NCBI GenBank assembly: GCA_030040395.1
Contig: JASHTU010000362.1
Coordinates: forward strand, 1-29,281
DNA: 29,281 nucleotides
Direction: 5' to 3'
DNA from: Acidobacteriaceae bacterium
GTDB lineage: Bacteria > Acidobacteriota > Terriglobia > Terriglobales > Acidobacteriaceae
Position numbers and translations under genes: made by a program. Below the pieces are notes generated by a model. The model searched no databases, was not told the DNA's origin, and saw only the letters and a list, made by a program, of their open reading frames with translations. Positions 1 to 8,105 of this stretch are shown here, piece by piece (within the stretch, counting starts at the first letter, position 1; each line of letters opens with the position of its first letter).

Positions 1-1
1 A

Positions 2-700
2 GCGCTGACGCCCACGCTTTATCACTCCAGCCTATCGGCCGACGTGGGCGCGGTGGCGCGTCATTTTACGGCGCGGATGGGGCTCGAAAGCATCGCGCTG
101 GTAGGCTACTCCATGGGCGGCAACCTGGTGCTCAAGCTCGCCGGCGAGTGGGGCAAACGGCCGCCGCTCCTCGCCGTGGCCGCGGTTTGTCCCGTCATCG
201 ACCTGGCTGCCTGCGCCGATGCTCTGCACGAGCCGGCCAACCGCCTCTACGAGGCGCGTTTTCTCCGCGGCCTGATGCGGCGCTTCCGGCGTAAAGCGGC
301 ATTATTTCCCAACATTTACCGGACCGCGGGCGTCGGACCCATCCGCTCCATCCGCGAGTTCGATGACAAGATCGTGGCCCGCTACTGCGGCTTCCGCGAC
401 GCCGACGATTATTACTTTCGCGCCGCCAGCGCCCGCGTGGTGGACCGGATTGCGATTCCCACGCTGATTCTTTGCGCCCAGGACGATCCTTTTATTCGCC
501 TTTTTCCCGCGACCAGAGCCCGCCTTCTGGCCAACCCGCACATTGTCTTTATCGAGACCCGCCACGGGGGCCACTGCGCCTTTCTCTCCCGCGCTAGAGG
601 GAATGACAGGCACTGGGCTGAAATGACGGTGGTCCGTTATTTGCGCGAGGTGGTTGCGGGCTCATTTCCCGGCGCTGCCTCTCCCGCAACCCCGGTTTGA
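2..700 (+). CDS. YheT-type alpha/beta hydrolase, 3' part
   Basis: This is the C-terminal part of an alpha/beta-hydrolase-fold protein. The frame is open to the left edge, so the true start lies outside the window; an internal GTG at 44 is not a likely start because the codons before it (TPTLYHSSLSADV) already match the family. The nucleophile elbow GYSMGGN is visible at about 70 residues in, followed by the family-typical stretch LVLKLAGEW. Near the C-terminus DDPFI and RHGGHCAF supply the expected acid and catalytic histidine. These features fit the YheT/COG0429 group of predicted hydrolases, related to carboxylesterases, whose substrate is generally unknown. The stop codon lies 20 nt before the tRNA gene. 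Family assignment is firm; the reaction is not. Confidence 0.85.
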   Translation, partial: ALTPTLYHSSLSADVGAVARHFTARMGLESIALVGYSMGGNLVLKLAGEWGKRPPLLAVAAVCPVIDLAACADALHEPANRLYEARFLRGLMRRFRRKAALFPNIYRTAGVGPIRSIREFDDKIVARYCGFRDADDYYFRAASARVVDRIAIPTLILCAQDDPFIRLFPATRARLLANPHIVFIETRHGGHCAFLSRARGNDRHWAEMTVVRYLREVVAGSFPGAASPATPV

Positions 701-720
701 AGGCTAAAATGAGGGAGCGC

Positions 721-797
721 GGGCGAGTAGCTCAACTGGATAGAGCACCGGCCTTCTAAGCCGGGGGTTGTGGGTTCAAGCCCCGCCTCGCCTGCCA
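721..797 (+). tRNA. tRNA-Arg (anticodon UCU)
   Basis: The sequence folds as a complete cloverleaf. The acceptor arms are GGGCGAG (721-727) and CTCGCCT (787-793), closing with one G-U pair. The D stem is GCTC/GAGC. The anticodon stem is CCGGC/GCCGG around the loop CTTCTAA, giving anticodon TCT, which reads AGA arginine codons. The T stem is GTGGG/CCCGC with loop TTCAAGC. The discriminator is G794 and the CCA end is encoded at 795-797. A TAAAAT hexamer at 705-710 is a plausible -10 element, so the gene may have its own promoter. I found no second copy of its 3' end that would mark an integrated element. Confidence 0.96.
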
Positions 798-1485
798 GCC
801 CTTCAAATCAATGACCTACGCAGTGGATAGGGAGCGCATCCACGGGCCGAACGCCTTTAAACAGTCTGGCGCTCTTGACCTTGCGGAATGCGTACCGCCT
901 CCCAAGCCGCTGGCGCAACTCACCCACTAGCCACCGCCGCACATCCCCTCATTCCAGACGGAAGATTTTTCTTCCTAACCTTGCCGGTTAATTCCGCCAA
1001 ATCGCTAAAATAGTTTTAGGTAGCAGGACTGGGTGGGTCCCTCTTCGGAGACGGAGCGGCTCGGGAAGGGTGGCTAGGCACGGCCGCCGTCCTCGGGCCG
1101 CTTGCTTTTTGCCTCTGCCTTGCAGCCCTTCGCGGCTAGCCTCTGCCTGAGGCTGCACCGAAAGCGGGGCAAAACGTCCAAATATGGACCGTAAGTCCTT
1201 ATGATTGACGATCTTAGGATCTAACCCCTTTATTATCAAGAATTTAGGGCCAGTACTGAATAGTATAAGTGATTGCAAACAAAGCACTTAACCTCAAAAG
1301 AGGTAGGGGGTAGGGGGGAGGGTAACTGAAAAGTACATGGCATGCCGCAGATCCGACCCCATGGACCGCCGTGCCAATCGCCCGCGCTCCGTGACGACGT
1401 GAGAACGTGGACACCGGGATGGGGTTGGGTGCGGGGGGCGGAGGGCTTGACAACCTTTTGGCAGCAGCTCGGTCAGCTTGCTTAA
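798..1485. other. Gene-free region after the tRNA
   Basis: No reading frame here looks like a protein. Small hairpins are present: GTGGAT/ATCCAC just after the tRNA (823-843), CTAAAA/TTTTAG (about 1004-1018) and AGCCTC/GAGGCT (about 1135-1152), none followed by a convincing T-run. The stretch from about 1030 to 1160 has the look of degenerate repetitive sequence. G-runs dominate at 1298-1325 and 1416-1445. Confidence 0.6.
1416..1445 (+). other. G-quadruplex-type motif
   Basis: The plus strand carries five runs of at least three G (GGG, GGGG, GGG, GGGGGG, GGG) separated by 2 to 4 nt. This satisfies the usual intramolecular G-quadruplex pattern. It sits in gene-free DNA, downstream of the convergently oriented CPBP gene, and is followed at 1448 by TTGACA. 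Whether it folds or acts is unknown. Confidence 0.5.
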
Positions 1486-1598
1486 TCGCCTCCAGAAGTT
1501 GCGAAACAGAAATTCTCCATCGAAGGTAGTGATTCTTTGAAGGAATCGACCGTTGAGTTCCCGGCTTCGGTATACCGCAGAAGGAGAAGTGTTATAGG
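1486..1598. repeat. Dispersed 115-bp structured repeat, copy 1
   Basis: The right two thirds (about 1519-1597) closely match the copies at 12286-12399 and 15455-15569: ATCGAAGGT, GATTCTTTGAAGGAATC (a hairpin), TTGAGTTCCCGGCTTCGGT and the end AAGGAGAAGTGTTATAG. The left arm is diverged, so the terminal inverted repeat is mostly lost in this copy. The stop codon of the CPBP gene (TAA, complement of 1592-1594) lies within the repeat's right end, so the element abuts or contributes to that gene's 3' end. There is no transposase nearby. It resembles a REP or MITE-like non-autonomous element. Confidence 0.8.
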
Positions 1599-2293
1599 TT
1601 CAGCGCCCGAAACCCGAGATCTCCGGAATTCCAGTCGATGGCGGCGTGGAGCAGAATGGCCGGCCACAACGATCCTGAGCCAACGGCGATGATGGCGAAG
1701 ACGAGCCCGGCGAGGGCGGTTTTGGGCGCTTGATCAAAGCCGAGGTACACGTGCCCGGCGCCGAAGAGCAACGAGCTTAGAATCACCGCCGTCGCCGGGC
1801 CGGTCCATACCGCGAGATACCAAAGCAGGAAGCCACGAAAGAGAACTTCCTCGCATACGCCCGCAGTGACGGAGACGACACGGAAGAGTTTCCATTCGGC
1901 TTGCGTATGCGGGAGCAGCGGCTCGGCGTAGAGGAGCCTGGGCCGAAGGCGCTCCAGGCGCGCGGGCTGCGCGAGGACCCATCGCCGCTGGAGGCGCAAA
2001 ACGCCGGTGAGCAGAAGCGCCGCGCCGAGGCCCAGCCCGATCCGCAAGGGTGTCGAACCGGCCAGCAGCAATCGCGACCACGGACGGCCGCCCGCGGCCC
2101 AAAAGCCAAGCAGGCAAAGCACCGGCGCCCACTCGCTGACAACCAGGGCGCGGTAAAACCGGCAGCGCACGCCGGGTCCGCCGCTGGCCAGCCGGGCAAG
2201 ATACCGCGGCCAGGTCCAGCGCCACTCGACCAGCGGCACGACCAGGAGGAGCGCAAAGAGAATGTGGTCGAAGATTCCGTGCCTGCCGTGCAT
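1592..2293 (-). CDS. CPBP-family intramembrane glutamic endopeptidase
   Basis: A 233-residue polytopic membrane protein with the CPBP (CAAX protease / Abi) signatures: EEVLFRGF with the paired glutamates and arginine, then GAGHVYLG supplying a histidine, then HAAIDW near the C-terminus. In this family these residues form the intramembrane catalytic site on the Rce1-like fold. Several hydrophobic segments occur, including ILFALLLVVPLVE at the N-terminus. Known members process prenylated proteins, bacteriocins or bacteriocin-immunity factors, but most bacterial ones have no known substrate. The gene stands alone on the minus strand and its stop codon falls at the edge of a dispersed repeat. The start ATG at 2293 is the first good one for the N-terminal helix; I see no strong Shine-Dalgarno sequence. 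Confidence 0.85.
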   Translation of the reverse strand: MHGRHGIFDHILFALLLVVPLVEWRWTWPRYLARLASGGPGVRCRFYRALVVSEWAPVLCLLGFWAAGGRPWSRLLLAGSTPLRIGLGLGAALLLTGVLRLQRRWVLAQPARLERLRPRLLYAEPLLPHTQAEWKLFRVVSVTAGVCEEVLFRGFLLWYLAVWTGPATAVILSSLLFGAGHVYLGFDQAPKTALAGLVFAIIAVGSGSLWPAILLHAAIDWNSGDLGFRALNL

Positions 2294-2475
2294 GCTGAGA
2301 TCCTCAATGGAATGAGCGGGTTACATTTCCTCGCTACCGGGGAGCCCGCTTTCCGGTTTTCGCAATTTCGAGAGGCCGCCGGCCAGTCGAACCACCCCGG
2401 CGCAGAGGGTGAGAGGAATGCCTTCCCCGCTTCAAAAAAAAGGGAGCAAAATCCCGTCGAAAACGCGATAATAAA

Positions 2476-2559
2476 CCCGGGAACCAAACGGAGCGTCATA
2501 ATTGATATTCCGGGAGCGCGGCCGGGGGCAGGCGGCGCGATTCCGGAGTGGTTCCCGGG
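2476..2559. repeat. 10-bp inverted repeat in leader of small ORF
   Basis: CCCGGGAACC at 2476-2485 is perfectly complementary to GGTTCCCGGG at 2550-2559, 64 nt apart. The pair ends 19 nt before the start of the small ORF at 2579, so a transcript of that ORF would carry a long hairpin in its leader. The intervening sequence is GC-rich and can fold further. No terminator-like T-run follows. Confidence 0.5.
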
Positions 2560-2578
2560 GCGGTTTAACAGACTCGTT

Positions 2579-2731
2579 ATGCATACCTTCATACATTGGC
2601 TAGTGGACAATGGAGGCGTTCTCGCGGTGGTGGTGACGGCGGGTGTGGCCATCCTGTTGGTGTGCTGCCTGGAGTGCTCCAACTGCTCTTGCAGCGAGAA
2701 GGATGACCTCTTTAAGCACCACGAGGTTTGA
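2579..2731 (+). CDS. Small Cys-rich single-pass membrane protein (candidate)
   Basis: A 50-codon frame from ATG at 2579 to TGA at 2729-2731. The product begins with a short polar part (MHTFIHWLVDNG), has one hydrophobic helix (about residues 13-30, VLAVVVTAGVAILLV) and then a cysteine cluster CCLECSNCSC followed by a charged tail, SEKDDLFKHHEV. Five cysteines in ten residues directly at a membrane boundary suggest metal binding, acylation or disulfides, but no family is recognised. The Shine-Dalgarno sequence is weak (GGGGCGG about 13 nt upstream). The long 10-bp inverted repeat lies just upstream. The membrane-protein-like composition argues for a real gene; it could still be chance. Confidence 0.45.
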   Translation: MHTFIHWLVDNGGVLAVVVTAGVAILLVCCLECSNCSCSEKDDLFKHHEV

Positions 2732-2879
2732 GCCGGCGCGTCTTTCAGGAGACGCCCGGCGCGAGCGAAAATCCACCCAATCTGTTTTTGCGCTTCGTGG
2801 GCATCCGCCCGCGCCGGCGCGACGCCGGGGGCAACCAGGAAAAGATCAAGCGTTTACACGCGCGAGCGGGTTTCCCCGC

Positions 2880-5135
2880 TTACGGCGCCGGGGATGCCGA
2901 AGCGACGGGCGGCATCAAATATTGCTCGAATTGGGACAGGATCCGCTTGTACAGCGCCGTTCGCACATCGGGACCGCTGATGGAGTGTGTCTTCCCCGGG
3001 AAAATCTGCAGATCGTAGGGAATGCCCGCCTCGATCAGAGCCTGGACGAATTGCGCCGTGTTCTCGATGTGGACGTTGTCGTCGCCGGTTCCGTGTACCA
3101 GCAGCAGGCGGCCTTTAAGATTGGCGGCCGAATTCACCACCGAAAAATCGTGGTATCCCGAGGGAAACACGGCGGGCTCGCTCAAATAGCGCTCGGTATA
3201 GATCGAATCGTAGTCGCGCCAGTCGGTGACCGGAGCCACGGCGACCCCGGCGCGGAACCGGTCGGAGTGGGTCATTGCATAGAGCGTGAATGTGCCACCC
3301 CAGCTCCAACCCCACCAGCCCAGCCGCTTGGGATCGAGCTCCGGGTGTTTGTCCAGCACATCATCCACCACGGTCAACTGGTCTTCGAGCTGCACCGGTC
3401 CGAAGCCATGGTACGCGGCTTGCGCAAAGGCGCGCCCGCGCCCGCTCATTCCGCGGTTGTCAGCGTGGAGAACAGCAAATCCATGCTCGGCGAGCAGTTC
3501 ATCGAAGAGCAGGCTGTCGCTCCAGCGGTCGGCGACGCTCTGCTGGCCAGGCCCTCCGTAGGGATTCACAATCAATGGAACGCTCGCCCGCGGCAGAGGG
3601 TCCGAAGCATCTTCGGGCAGTTGCAGCGTGGCGTACAAGATTGCGCCATCCTGCGCTTTCACTTCAAGCTGCTCAGGCGCGCGCAAACGATACGGACCCA
3701 GGGCATGCGTTTGCCAAAAGACGCCGCACTTGCCCGCGCTCTGGCAGAGACTCATCACGGGAGCCTCCATGAGCGTAGACTGCGTGTCCGCAAACGCCTC
3801 GCCCTGGGGAGAAAAGTTGGCTTCGTGAAATCCCGCGCCGGCGCTCAACTGCTTGCTTACCCCGTCGAAGCTCACCTCCCATACCTGCTGGTCCAGCGGA
3901 TTGCCCTGGTTGGAGGCGTAGTCGATGAGCTTGTTTTTGTGATCGACCTTGTAAACTTGTCCCACCTCGAAATCCCCAGTGGTCAGTTGCCGTTCCAGCT
4001 TGGCCGCGGATGCGGTGGGGTGGGCCTTGTTGTAGCTGTAGAGATAAAGCTGGTTGTAGCCGCTGGTCCAGCCGGTGAGCACGATATTGCCGTCGCCCAC
4101 GGAGACGTCGTAGTTCTCGTCGAGAAACTTGTCGTCGCTGATTTCAAGCTCCAGGCGCCCCTCGCCGGAAGACGGGTCGACGAAGTAAATCTGGCGGTGC
4201 TTTTGGTCGCGGGTCAGCACTTCAATCCAAAGCGTCTTTTCGTCTACCCAGCCGAAGCGAGGAATGTAGTCCTGTCCGGCCTGAAAGGGCAGCCTGACCC
4301 AGTCGGTTCGGCCACCATGCGCGCTCACCACCCCGACGCGGACGTCGGGGTTGGCGTCGCCAGGTTGCGGGTAGGCCTGGAAGCTCACGGTGGCGTGGGT
4401 GGGAAGCAAGTCGACGAGCGGATACAGGGGCACGTTGGTTTCGTTCATCTGCAGATAGGCGATATGACGCGAATCGGGCGACCAGAAGTAGTTGCTGCGT
4501 ACGTCCAGCTCCTCTTCGTAAACCCAGTCCACCTCGCCATTCAGCAGCACCTGGCCGTTGTTGGCGGCGGGACTGGGCGCGGGCGCGACCTGGGTGGTGG
4601 GCGAGCCCGCCGTGCGCAGAGGGATCAAGGCGAGGCCATGATTGCGGATGAAGGAAACGAATTCGCCGTTGGGAGAAAACTTGGGATCGTCGCCCGCTGC
4701 CATGCCGGATTGGCCGATCTCCAGACCGGTTCCGTTGCGCAGATCGTAGTACCAAAGCTCGCCGCTCGAGTCGAAAAGCAGGTGGGTGGAGTCCGGCGAC
4801 CAAAAGTAGCTGCCCAAGTTGTAGCGCTGGCGATGGTCGCGGTCGCGCTCCGAACCGTCAGCGCCGCCCAGCGGGGTCATTTTGGCGCGGCTCACCAGCA
4901 CGTGGGGTCTTCCCGTGCCGGGATCGAGATCGATGAGCTCGCCACCATCCAAATAGGTAAGGTGCTTGCCGTCCGGCGACCAGGTGAGCTGTTCGGGCGG
5001 GCTGCCAATCAGCCGTCCATGAGCAAAAATGGCTTCGACGGTGAGAGGCTTGGCGGAGGTTTGAGCGGGAGCGGGGGGAACGGCGAGAGACAAGGCGGCA
5101 AAAACGGAAACAAGAAGGACGGCTGCTCGCGTCAA
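2880..5135 (-). CDS. Secreted dipeptidyl peptidase IV-like S9 peptidase
   Basis: A 751-residue serine peptidase of family S9B. A signal peptide (TRAAVLLVSVFAALSLAVPP, cleavage near PAQ) opens the protein. The N-terminal half is the DPP IV beta-propeller, with repeated WSPDG/WSPDS blades and the paired glutamates in WVYEEELD (about residues 207-208) that bind the substrate amino terminus in this family. The C-terminal alpha/beta-hydrolase domain has GWSWGG (Ser611), GTGDDNVH (Asp about 685) and KTHS (His717) as the catalytic triad. It should remove X-Pro or X-Ala dipeptides from peptides in the periplasm or outside. I chose TTG at 5135 because GGAGGAGG lies 8 nt upstream and the product then begins with the signal peptide; an upstream start at 5195 would add 20 residues before it. 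Confidence 0.93.
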   Translation of the reverse strand: MTRAAVLLVSVFAALSLAVPPAPAQTSAKPLTVEAIFAHGRLIGSPPEQLTWSPDGKHLTYLDGGELIDLDPGTGRPHVLVSRAKMTPLGGADGSERDRDHRQRYNLGSYFWSPDSTHLLFDSSGELWYYDLRNGTGLEIGQSGMAAGDDPKFSPNGEFVSFIRNHGLALIPLRTAGSPTTQVAPAPSPAANNGQVLLNGEVDWVYEEELDVRSNYFWSPDSRHIAYLQMNETNVPLYPLVDLLPTHATVSFQAYPQPGDANPDVRVGVVSAHGGRTDWVRLPFQAGQDYIPRFGWVDEKTLWIEVLTRDQKHRQIYFVDPSSGEGRLELEISDDKFLDENYDVSVGDGNIVLTGWTSGYNQLYLYSYNKAHPTASAAKLERQLTTGDFEVGQVYKVDHKNKLIDYASNQGNPLDQQVWEVSFDGVSKQLSAGAGFHEANFSPQGEAFADTQSTLMEAPVMSLCQSAGKCGVFWQTHALGPYRLRAPEQLEVKAQDGAILYATLQLPEDASDPLPRASVPLIVNPYGGPGQQSVADRWSDSLLFDELLAEHGFAVLHADNRGMSGRGRAFAQAAYHGFGPVQLEDQLTVVDDVLDKHPELDPKRLGWWGWSWGGTFTLYAMTHSDRFRAGVAVAPVTDWRDYDSIYTERYLSEPAVFPSGYHDFSVVNSAANLKGRLLLVHGTGDDNVHIENTAQFVQALIEAGIPYDLQIFPGKTHSISGPDVRTALYKRILSQFEQYLMPPVASASPAP

Positions 5136-5245
5136 AGGATATTCCTCCTCCGGGCCTGCGGGTGAAAAGGACAAGGGCGCGAACTCTGAAGACATTAGTG
5201 TAAATCACCCCGCTGCCCGCTTTGCGCCTTCCCGGCCGAGGGTGT

Positions 5246-6577
5246 ATGGTGCGCTCTATGCACTGGGCAACACCGGAAGAGCGGCGCAAGCTGGGCCAGG
5301 CGAGGCGCAAGCAGGTGGGCCGCCACGAACACGACGCGCTGGACGCGAAGGTGCGGCCGTTGCCTGCGCTGGCGCTGCTTGCCCGGTCGATGCAGGGCCG
5401 CGTGCCCGCGCTGGTCAAGCTCAAATACGAACTGATGGCCGAGTCGCCCTTCGCTTACTTTCGCGGCGCAGCGCCGGTGATGGCGGCGGACCTGGCGATG
5501 ACGCCGAATACGGGCATTGTGAGCCAGCTCTGCGGCGACGCGCATGTGCGCAACCTGGGCGCCTACGCCGCGCCGGACGGACGGCTGGTCTTCGACATCA
5601 ACGATTTCGATGAGACGATCCGCGGACCTTTCGAGTGGGACCTGAAGCGGATGGCGGCTTCGCTGGTGGTCGCCGGCCGCGCGGCGGGACACAAACAAGG
5701 CACAGCGGCGGAGGCAGTTGCCGCGTGCATGGGGCGCTACGCGGCCTTGATGCGCGAATTCGCTCCCATGCCTCGCTTGGAAGTGAGCCGCTATCAGGTG
5801 CATCGCATGGGCATGGCCAAACCGGTGCATGAGGCGCTGGTCAAGGCCGAGCGCGCCACCCCCCAGCACACGCTCGAGCAACTGACTACGACCGCCGCGT
5901 CCAAACCCGGGGCGCCCCGCCGCTTCAAGGAAGCGAAGCCGATGCTCACCCGCGTCTCCGGCGCGCGCGCCTCGGCGGTGCTGGCCTCGCTCACGCCCTA
6001 CCGCGCCACGCTCGAACCGCAGCGGCAGCACCTGTTGTCTTGCTATCGCGTGGCGGACGTAGCCTTCAAAGTAGTCGGCACGGGGTCGGTGGGTTTGCGC
6101 GACTATTGCATCTATTTCGAAGGCAACGGAGCCGGCGATCCGCTCTTCCTGCAGGTCAAGGAGGAGACCGCTTCGGCTTACGCTCCCTATCTGCCCGATG
6201 CTCACGCGCCTGCTCACAACGGCCAGCGCGTAGCCGAGGGCCAGCGCGCCATCGAGATGCAGTCGGACCCGTTTCTGGGCTGGACGCACATCGGACACCG
6301 CCATTTCCTGGTGCGCCAGCTCAACGACCACAAGGGGTCCATCGAGATTGGCGACCTGGCCGGCGGCGGCTTGACGGCCTACGCAGAAGTGTGCGGCGAA
6401 CTGCTGGCGCGGGGCCACGCCCGCTCTGGCGACCCCCTCGTGATCGCCGGCTACATAGGCTCCGGCGACGCCTTCGTCCAAGCCCTGGTGAAATTCGGGG
6501 CCCGGTACGCCGATCAGACGGAAAAAGACTGGGAGGAACTGCGCCGCGCGCGGAAGACGAGCCGGCCGCGTCACTAA
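5246..6577 (+). CDS. DUF2252 family protein
   Basis: A protein of about 443 residues with the hallmarks of DUF2252: SPFAYFRGAA near residue 65, CGDAHVRNLGAY and VFDINDFDE in the centre, a stretch including GTGSVGLRDY, and a C-terminal block GYIGSGDAFVQAL followed by FGARYADQTEKDWEEL. The GDxHxxN and NDFDE motifs resemble the catalytic and metal-binding loops of aminoglycoside-phosphotransferase/kinase-like folds, so phosphotransfer is often suspected, but the function of the family is not established. The start is uncertain: ATG 5246 has GAGGG only 3 nt upstream and ATG 5258 is an alternative. The stop is 4 nt before queG, so the two are probably co-transcribed. Confidence 0.88.
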   Translation: MVRSMHWATPEERRKLGQARRKQVGRHEHDALDAKVRPLPALALLARSMQGRVPALVKLKYELMAESPFAYFRGAAPVMAADLAMTPNTGIVSQLCGDAHVRNLGAYAAPDGRLVFDINDFDETIRGPFEWDLKRMAASLVVAGRAAGHKQGTAAEAVAACMGRYAALMREFAPMPRLEVSRYQVHRMGMAKPVHEALVKAERATPQHTLEQLTTTAASKPGAPRRFKEAKPMLTRVSGARASAVLASLTPYRATLEPQRQHLLSCYRVADVAFKVVGTGSVGLRDYCIYFEGNGAGDPLFLQVKEETASAYAPYLPDAHAPAHNGQRVAEGQRAIEMQSDPFLGWTHIGHRHFLVRQLNDHKGSIEIGDLAGGGLTAYAEVCGELLARGHARSGDPLVIAGYIGSGDAFVQALVKFGARYADQTEKDWEELRRARKTSRPRH

Positions 6578-6581
6578 CTCG

Positions 6582-7847
6582 ATGTCCCAGGCAGTCCAGT
6601 CCACGCAAGCTCCGGCGCCTGACCACAGCAGCGGCTTGCCCCGTGCATTGCCCCATGAACATGCGCGCGACATGGCGCAGGGTTTGGCGCGCTCGCTGGC
6701 GCTCGAGGCCGGTTTCGCCGAGGCCGGCCTAGTCGCCTTGCCTTACGCTGAGGAAGCGCGGGACGGCGCCCGCTTCGAAGCCTGGCTCGATGCGGGCCGC
6801 GCGGGCACGATGCGCTATCTGGAGCGGCGGGCGGAGAATGGCGAACTACTACGGGCGCGCGTGGGGGAGCCATTTCCCTGGGCGCGCTCGGCGCTGGTCT
6901 GTTTTGCGCCCTATGACCGGGCGCAGCCGCTCTCGACGATGCCCGCCGATCCGGATGCCGGCTGGATCGCCCGCTACGCGTGGACGGGCCGCCGGGACGA
7001 ACGCGGCGCGCGTCGACCCAGCGACTATCACAAGGCGCTGCTCAAACGGCTCAAAGCGCTCGATGCCCGCCTGCATGCCGAACTCGGCGAATTTCGATCC
7101 CGGGCGTACGTCGATACCGGTCCGGTGGTGGAGCGCGCCCTGGCCACGGCTGCGGGCCTTGGCTGGACGGGGAAAAACACCTGTCTGATTCACCCAACGC
7201 TGGGGTCGTTCGGGTTCTTGGCGGTTCTTCTTACGTCACTGCCTGTCCAAAACGAAAAAGCGCCTACGGTGGAAGCGCCGGCGCCGCTGCGGGGATTGAT
7301 TCCCGACCGATGCGGGACCTGCCGCCGCTGCATCGACGCCTGCCCGACTGGCGCCCTCATTGCGCCTTATCAGATGGACGCGGCGCGCTGCATCTCCTAC
7401 CTGACCATCGAGCACAAAGGCCGCATCGCGGAAGAGCTGATGGAACGTATGGGCCGCCAGGTCTTCGGCTGCGACATTTGCCAGGACGTTTGCCCCTGGA
7501 ACGGGAAAGCGCTCCGCGACGCAACGCTGGCCGCGGACCCGGAACTGGAAACGCGCGCGGAGCTGGTGAATCCAGCGCTCGCGTGGCTGGCGGCGATGGA
7601 CGAAGCGGAGTTCGAGGCGCGCTTCAATGGATCGCCGGTGCGGAGGGCGGGGTTTTCGGGTCTCCGCCGCAACTTGGCCATTGCCATGGGCAACAGCGGC
7701 CTGGGCAAATTTGTGGCGCCGCTCGAGGCATGGGTTGCGGACGCCGACGAGGGCCTGCGCAGTGCGGCGCGATGGGCGCTCACCAAGCTGCGCAGCGGCA
7801 AACCATCGCAACGGGAGCCCGAGAAATGTCGCCGGGAACACCCATGA
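6582..7847 (+). CDS. queG: Epoxyqueuosine reductase QueG
   Basis: A 421-residue iron-sulfur, cobalamin-dependent enzyme that reduces epoxyqueuosine to queuosine in tRNA, the last step of queuosine biosynthesis. Two [4Fe-4S] sites are visible: CGTCRRCIDACP (Cys244, 247, 250, 254) and CDICQDVCPWN (Cys297, 300, 304), with Cys270 as the additional ligand. YVDTGPVVERALA (Asp178) contains the family's catalytic aspartate and GLGWTGKNTCLIHP the conserved cofactor-binding block. A C-terminal HEAT-like region (NLAIAMGNSG, RWALTK) follows, as in other QueG proteins. The N-terminus is about 40 residues longer than is common, with a low-complexity lead. ATG at 6582 follows the DUF2252 stop by 4 nt, suggesting an operon. 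Confidence 0.95.
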   Translation: MSQAVQSTQAPAPDHSSGLPRALPHEHARDMAQGLARSLALEAGFAEAGLVALPYAEEARDGARFEAWLDAGRAGTMRYLERRAENGELLRARVGEPFPWARSALVCFAPYDRAQPLSTMPADPDAGWIARYAWTGRRDERGARRPSDYHKALLKRLKALDARLHAELGEFRSRAYVDTGPVVERALATAAGLGWTGKNTCLIHPTLGSFGFLAVLLTSLPVQNEKAPTVEAPAPLRGLIPDRCGTCRRCIDACPTGALIAPYQMDAARCISYLTIEHKGRIAEELMERMGRQVFGCDICQDVCPWNGKALRDATLAADPELETRAELVNPALAWLAAMDEAEFEARFNGSPVRRAGFSGLRRNLAIAMGNSGLGKFVAPLEAWVADADEGLRSAARWALTKLRSGKPSQREPEKCRREHP

Positions 7848-8105
7848 CCCTGACCAAATCCAACCATCACAGCAAGTTACGTCCAAAAACGGGGAACGGC
7901 GAGGGATTTCCTTCACTTCCGCCATGCCTCCTCGGCCCTCCGGTCAGGGAACCGCGGCGCGGCGCACTGCGTACCGGCAAGCGCGGGCTTGCCCACTTCC
8001 AGGTGGCCCGGCGGTCTATCCTAAGAGCAACACTCGTCTTCCAAATGAGGCGTTTGGCGCGGTTAAGCCGCCCGCAAATTCCAACACCCGCACGGGGAGT
8101 CGCTC
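7848..8105. other. Intergenic region, no gene seen
   Basis: A 258-bp stretch between queG and the YihY-family gene. I see no convincing reading frame, terminator or repeat. GGGGAG at 8094-8099 is the ribosome-binding site for the TTG start at 8106. Confidence 0.6.

Noticed and set aside
721..797. tRNA-Arg as an attachment site for an integrated element
   Set aside because: No integrase and no second copy of the tRNA 3' end were found downstream.
823..843. Hairpin GTGGAT/ATCCAC as tRNA terminator
   Set aside because: Only 6 bp and not followed by T residues.
2643..5165. An 840-codon plus-strand open frame
   Set aside because: It is antisense to the DPP IV-like gene, which has a signal peptide, full catalytic triad and strong ribosome-binding site. 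The long antisense frame is a GC-bias artefact.
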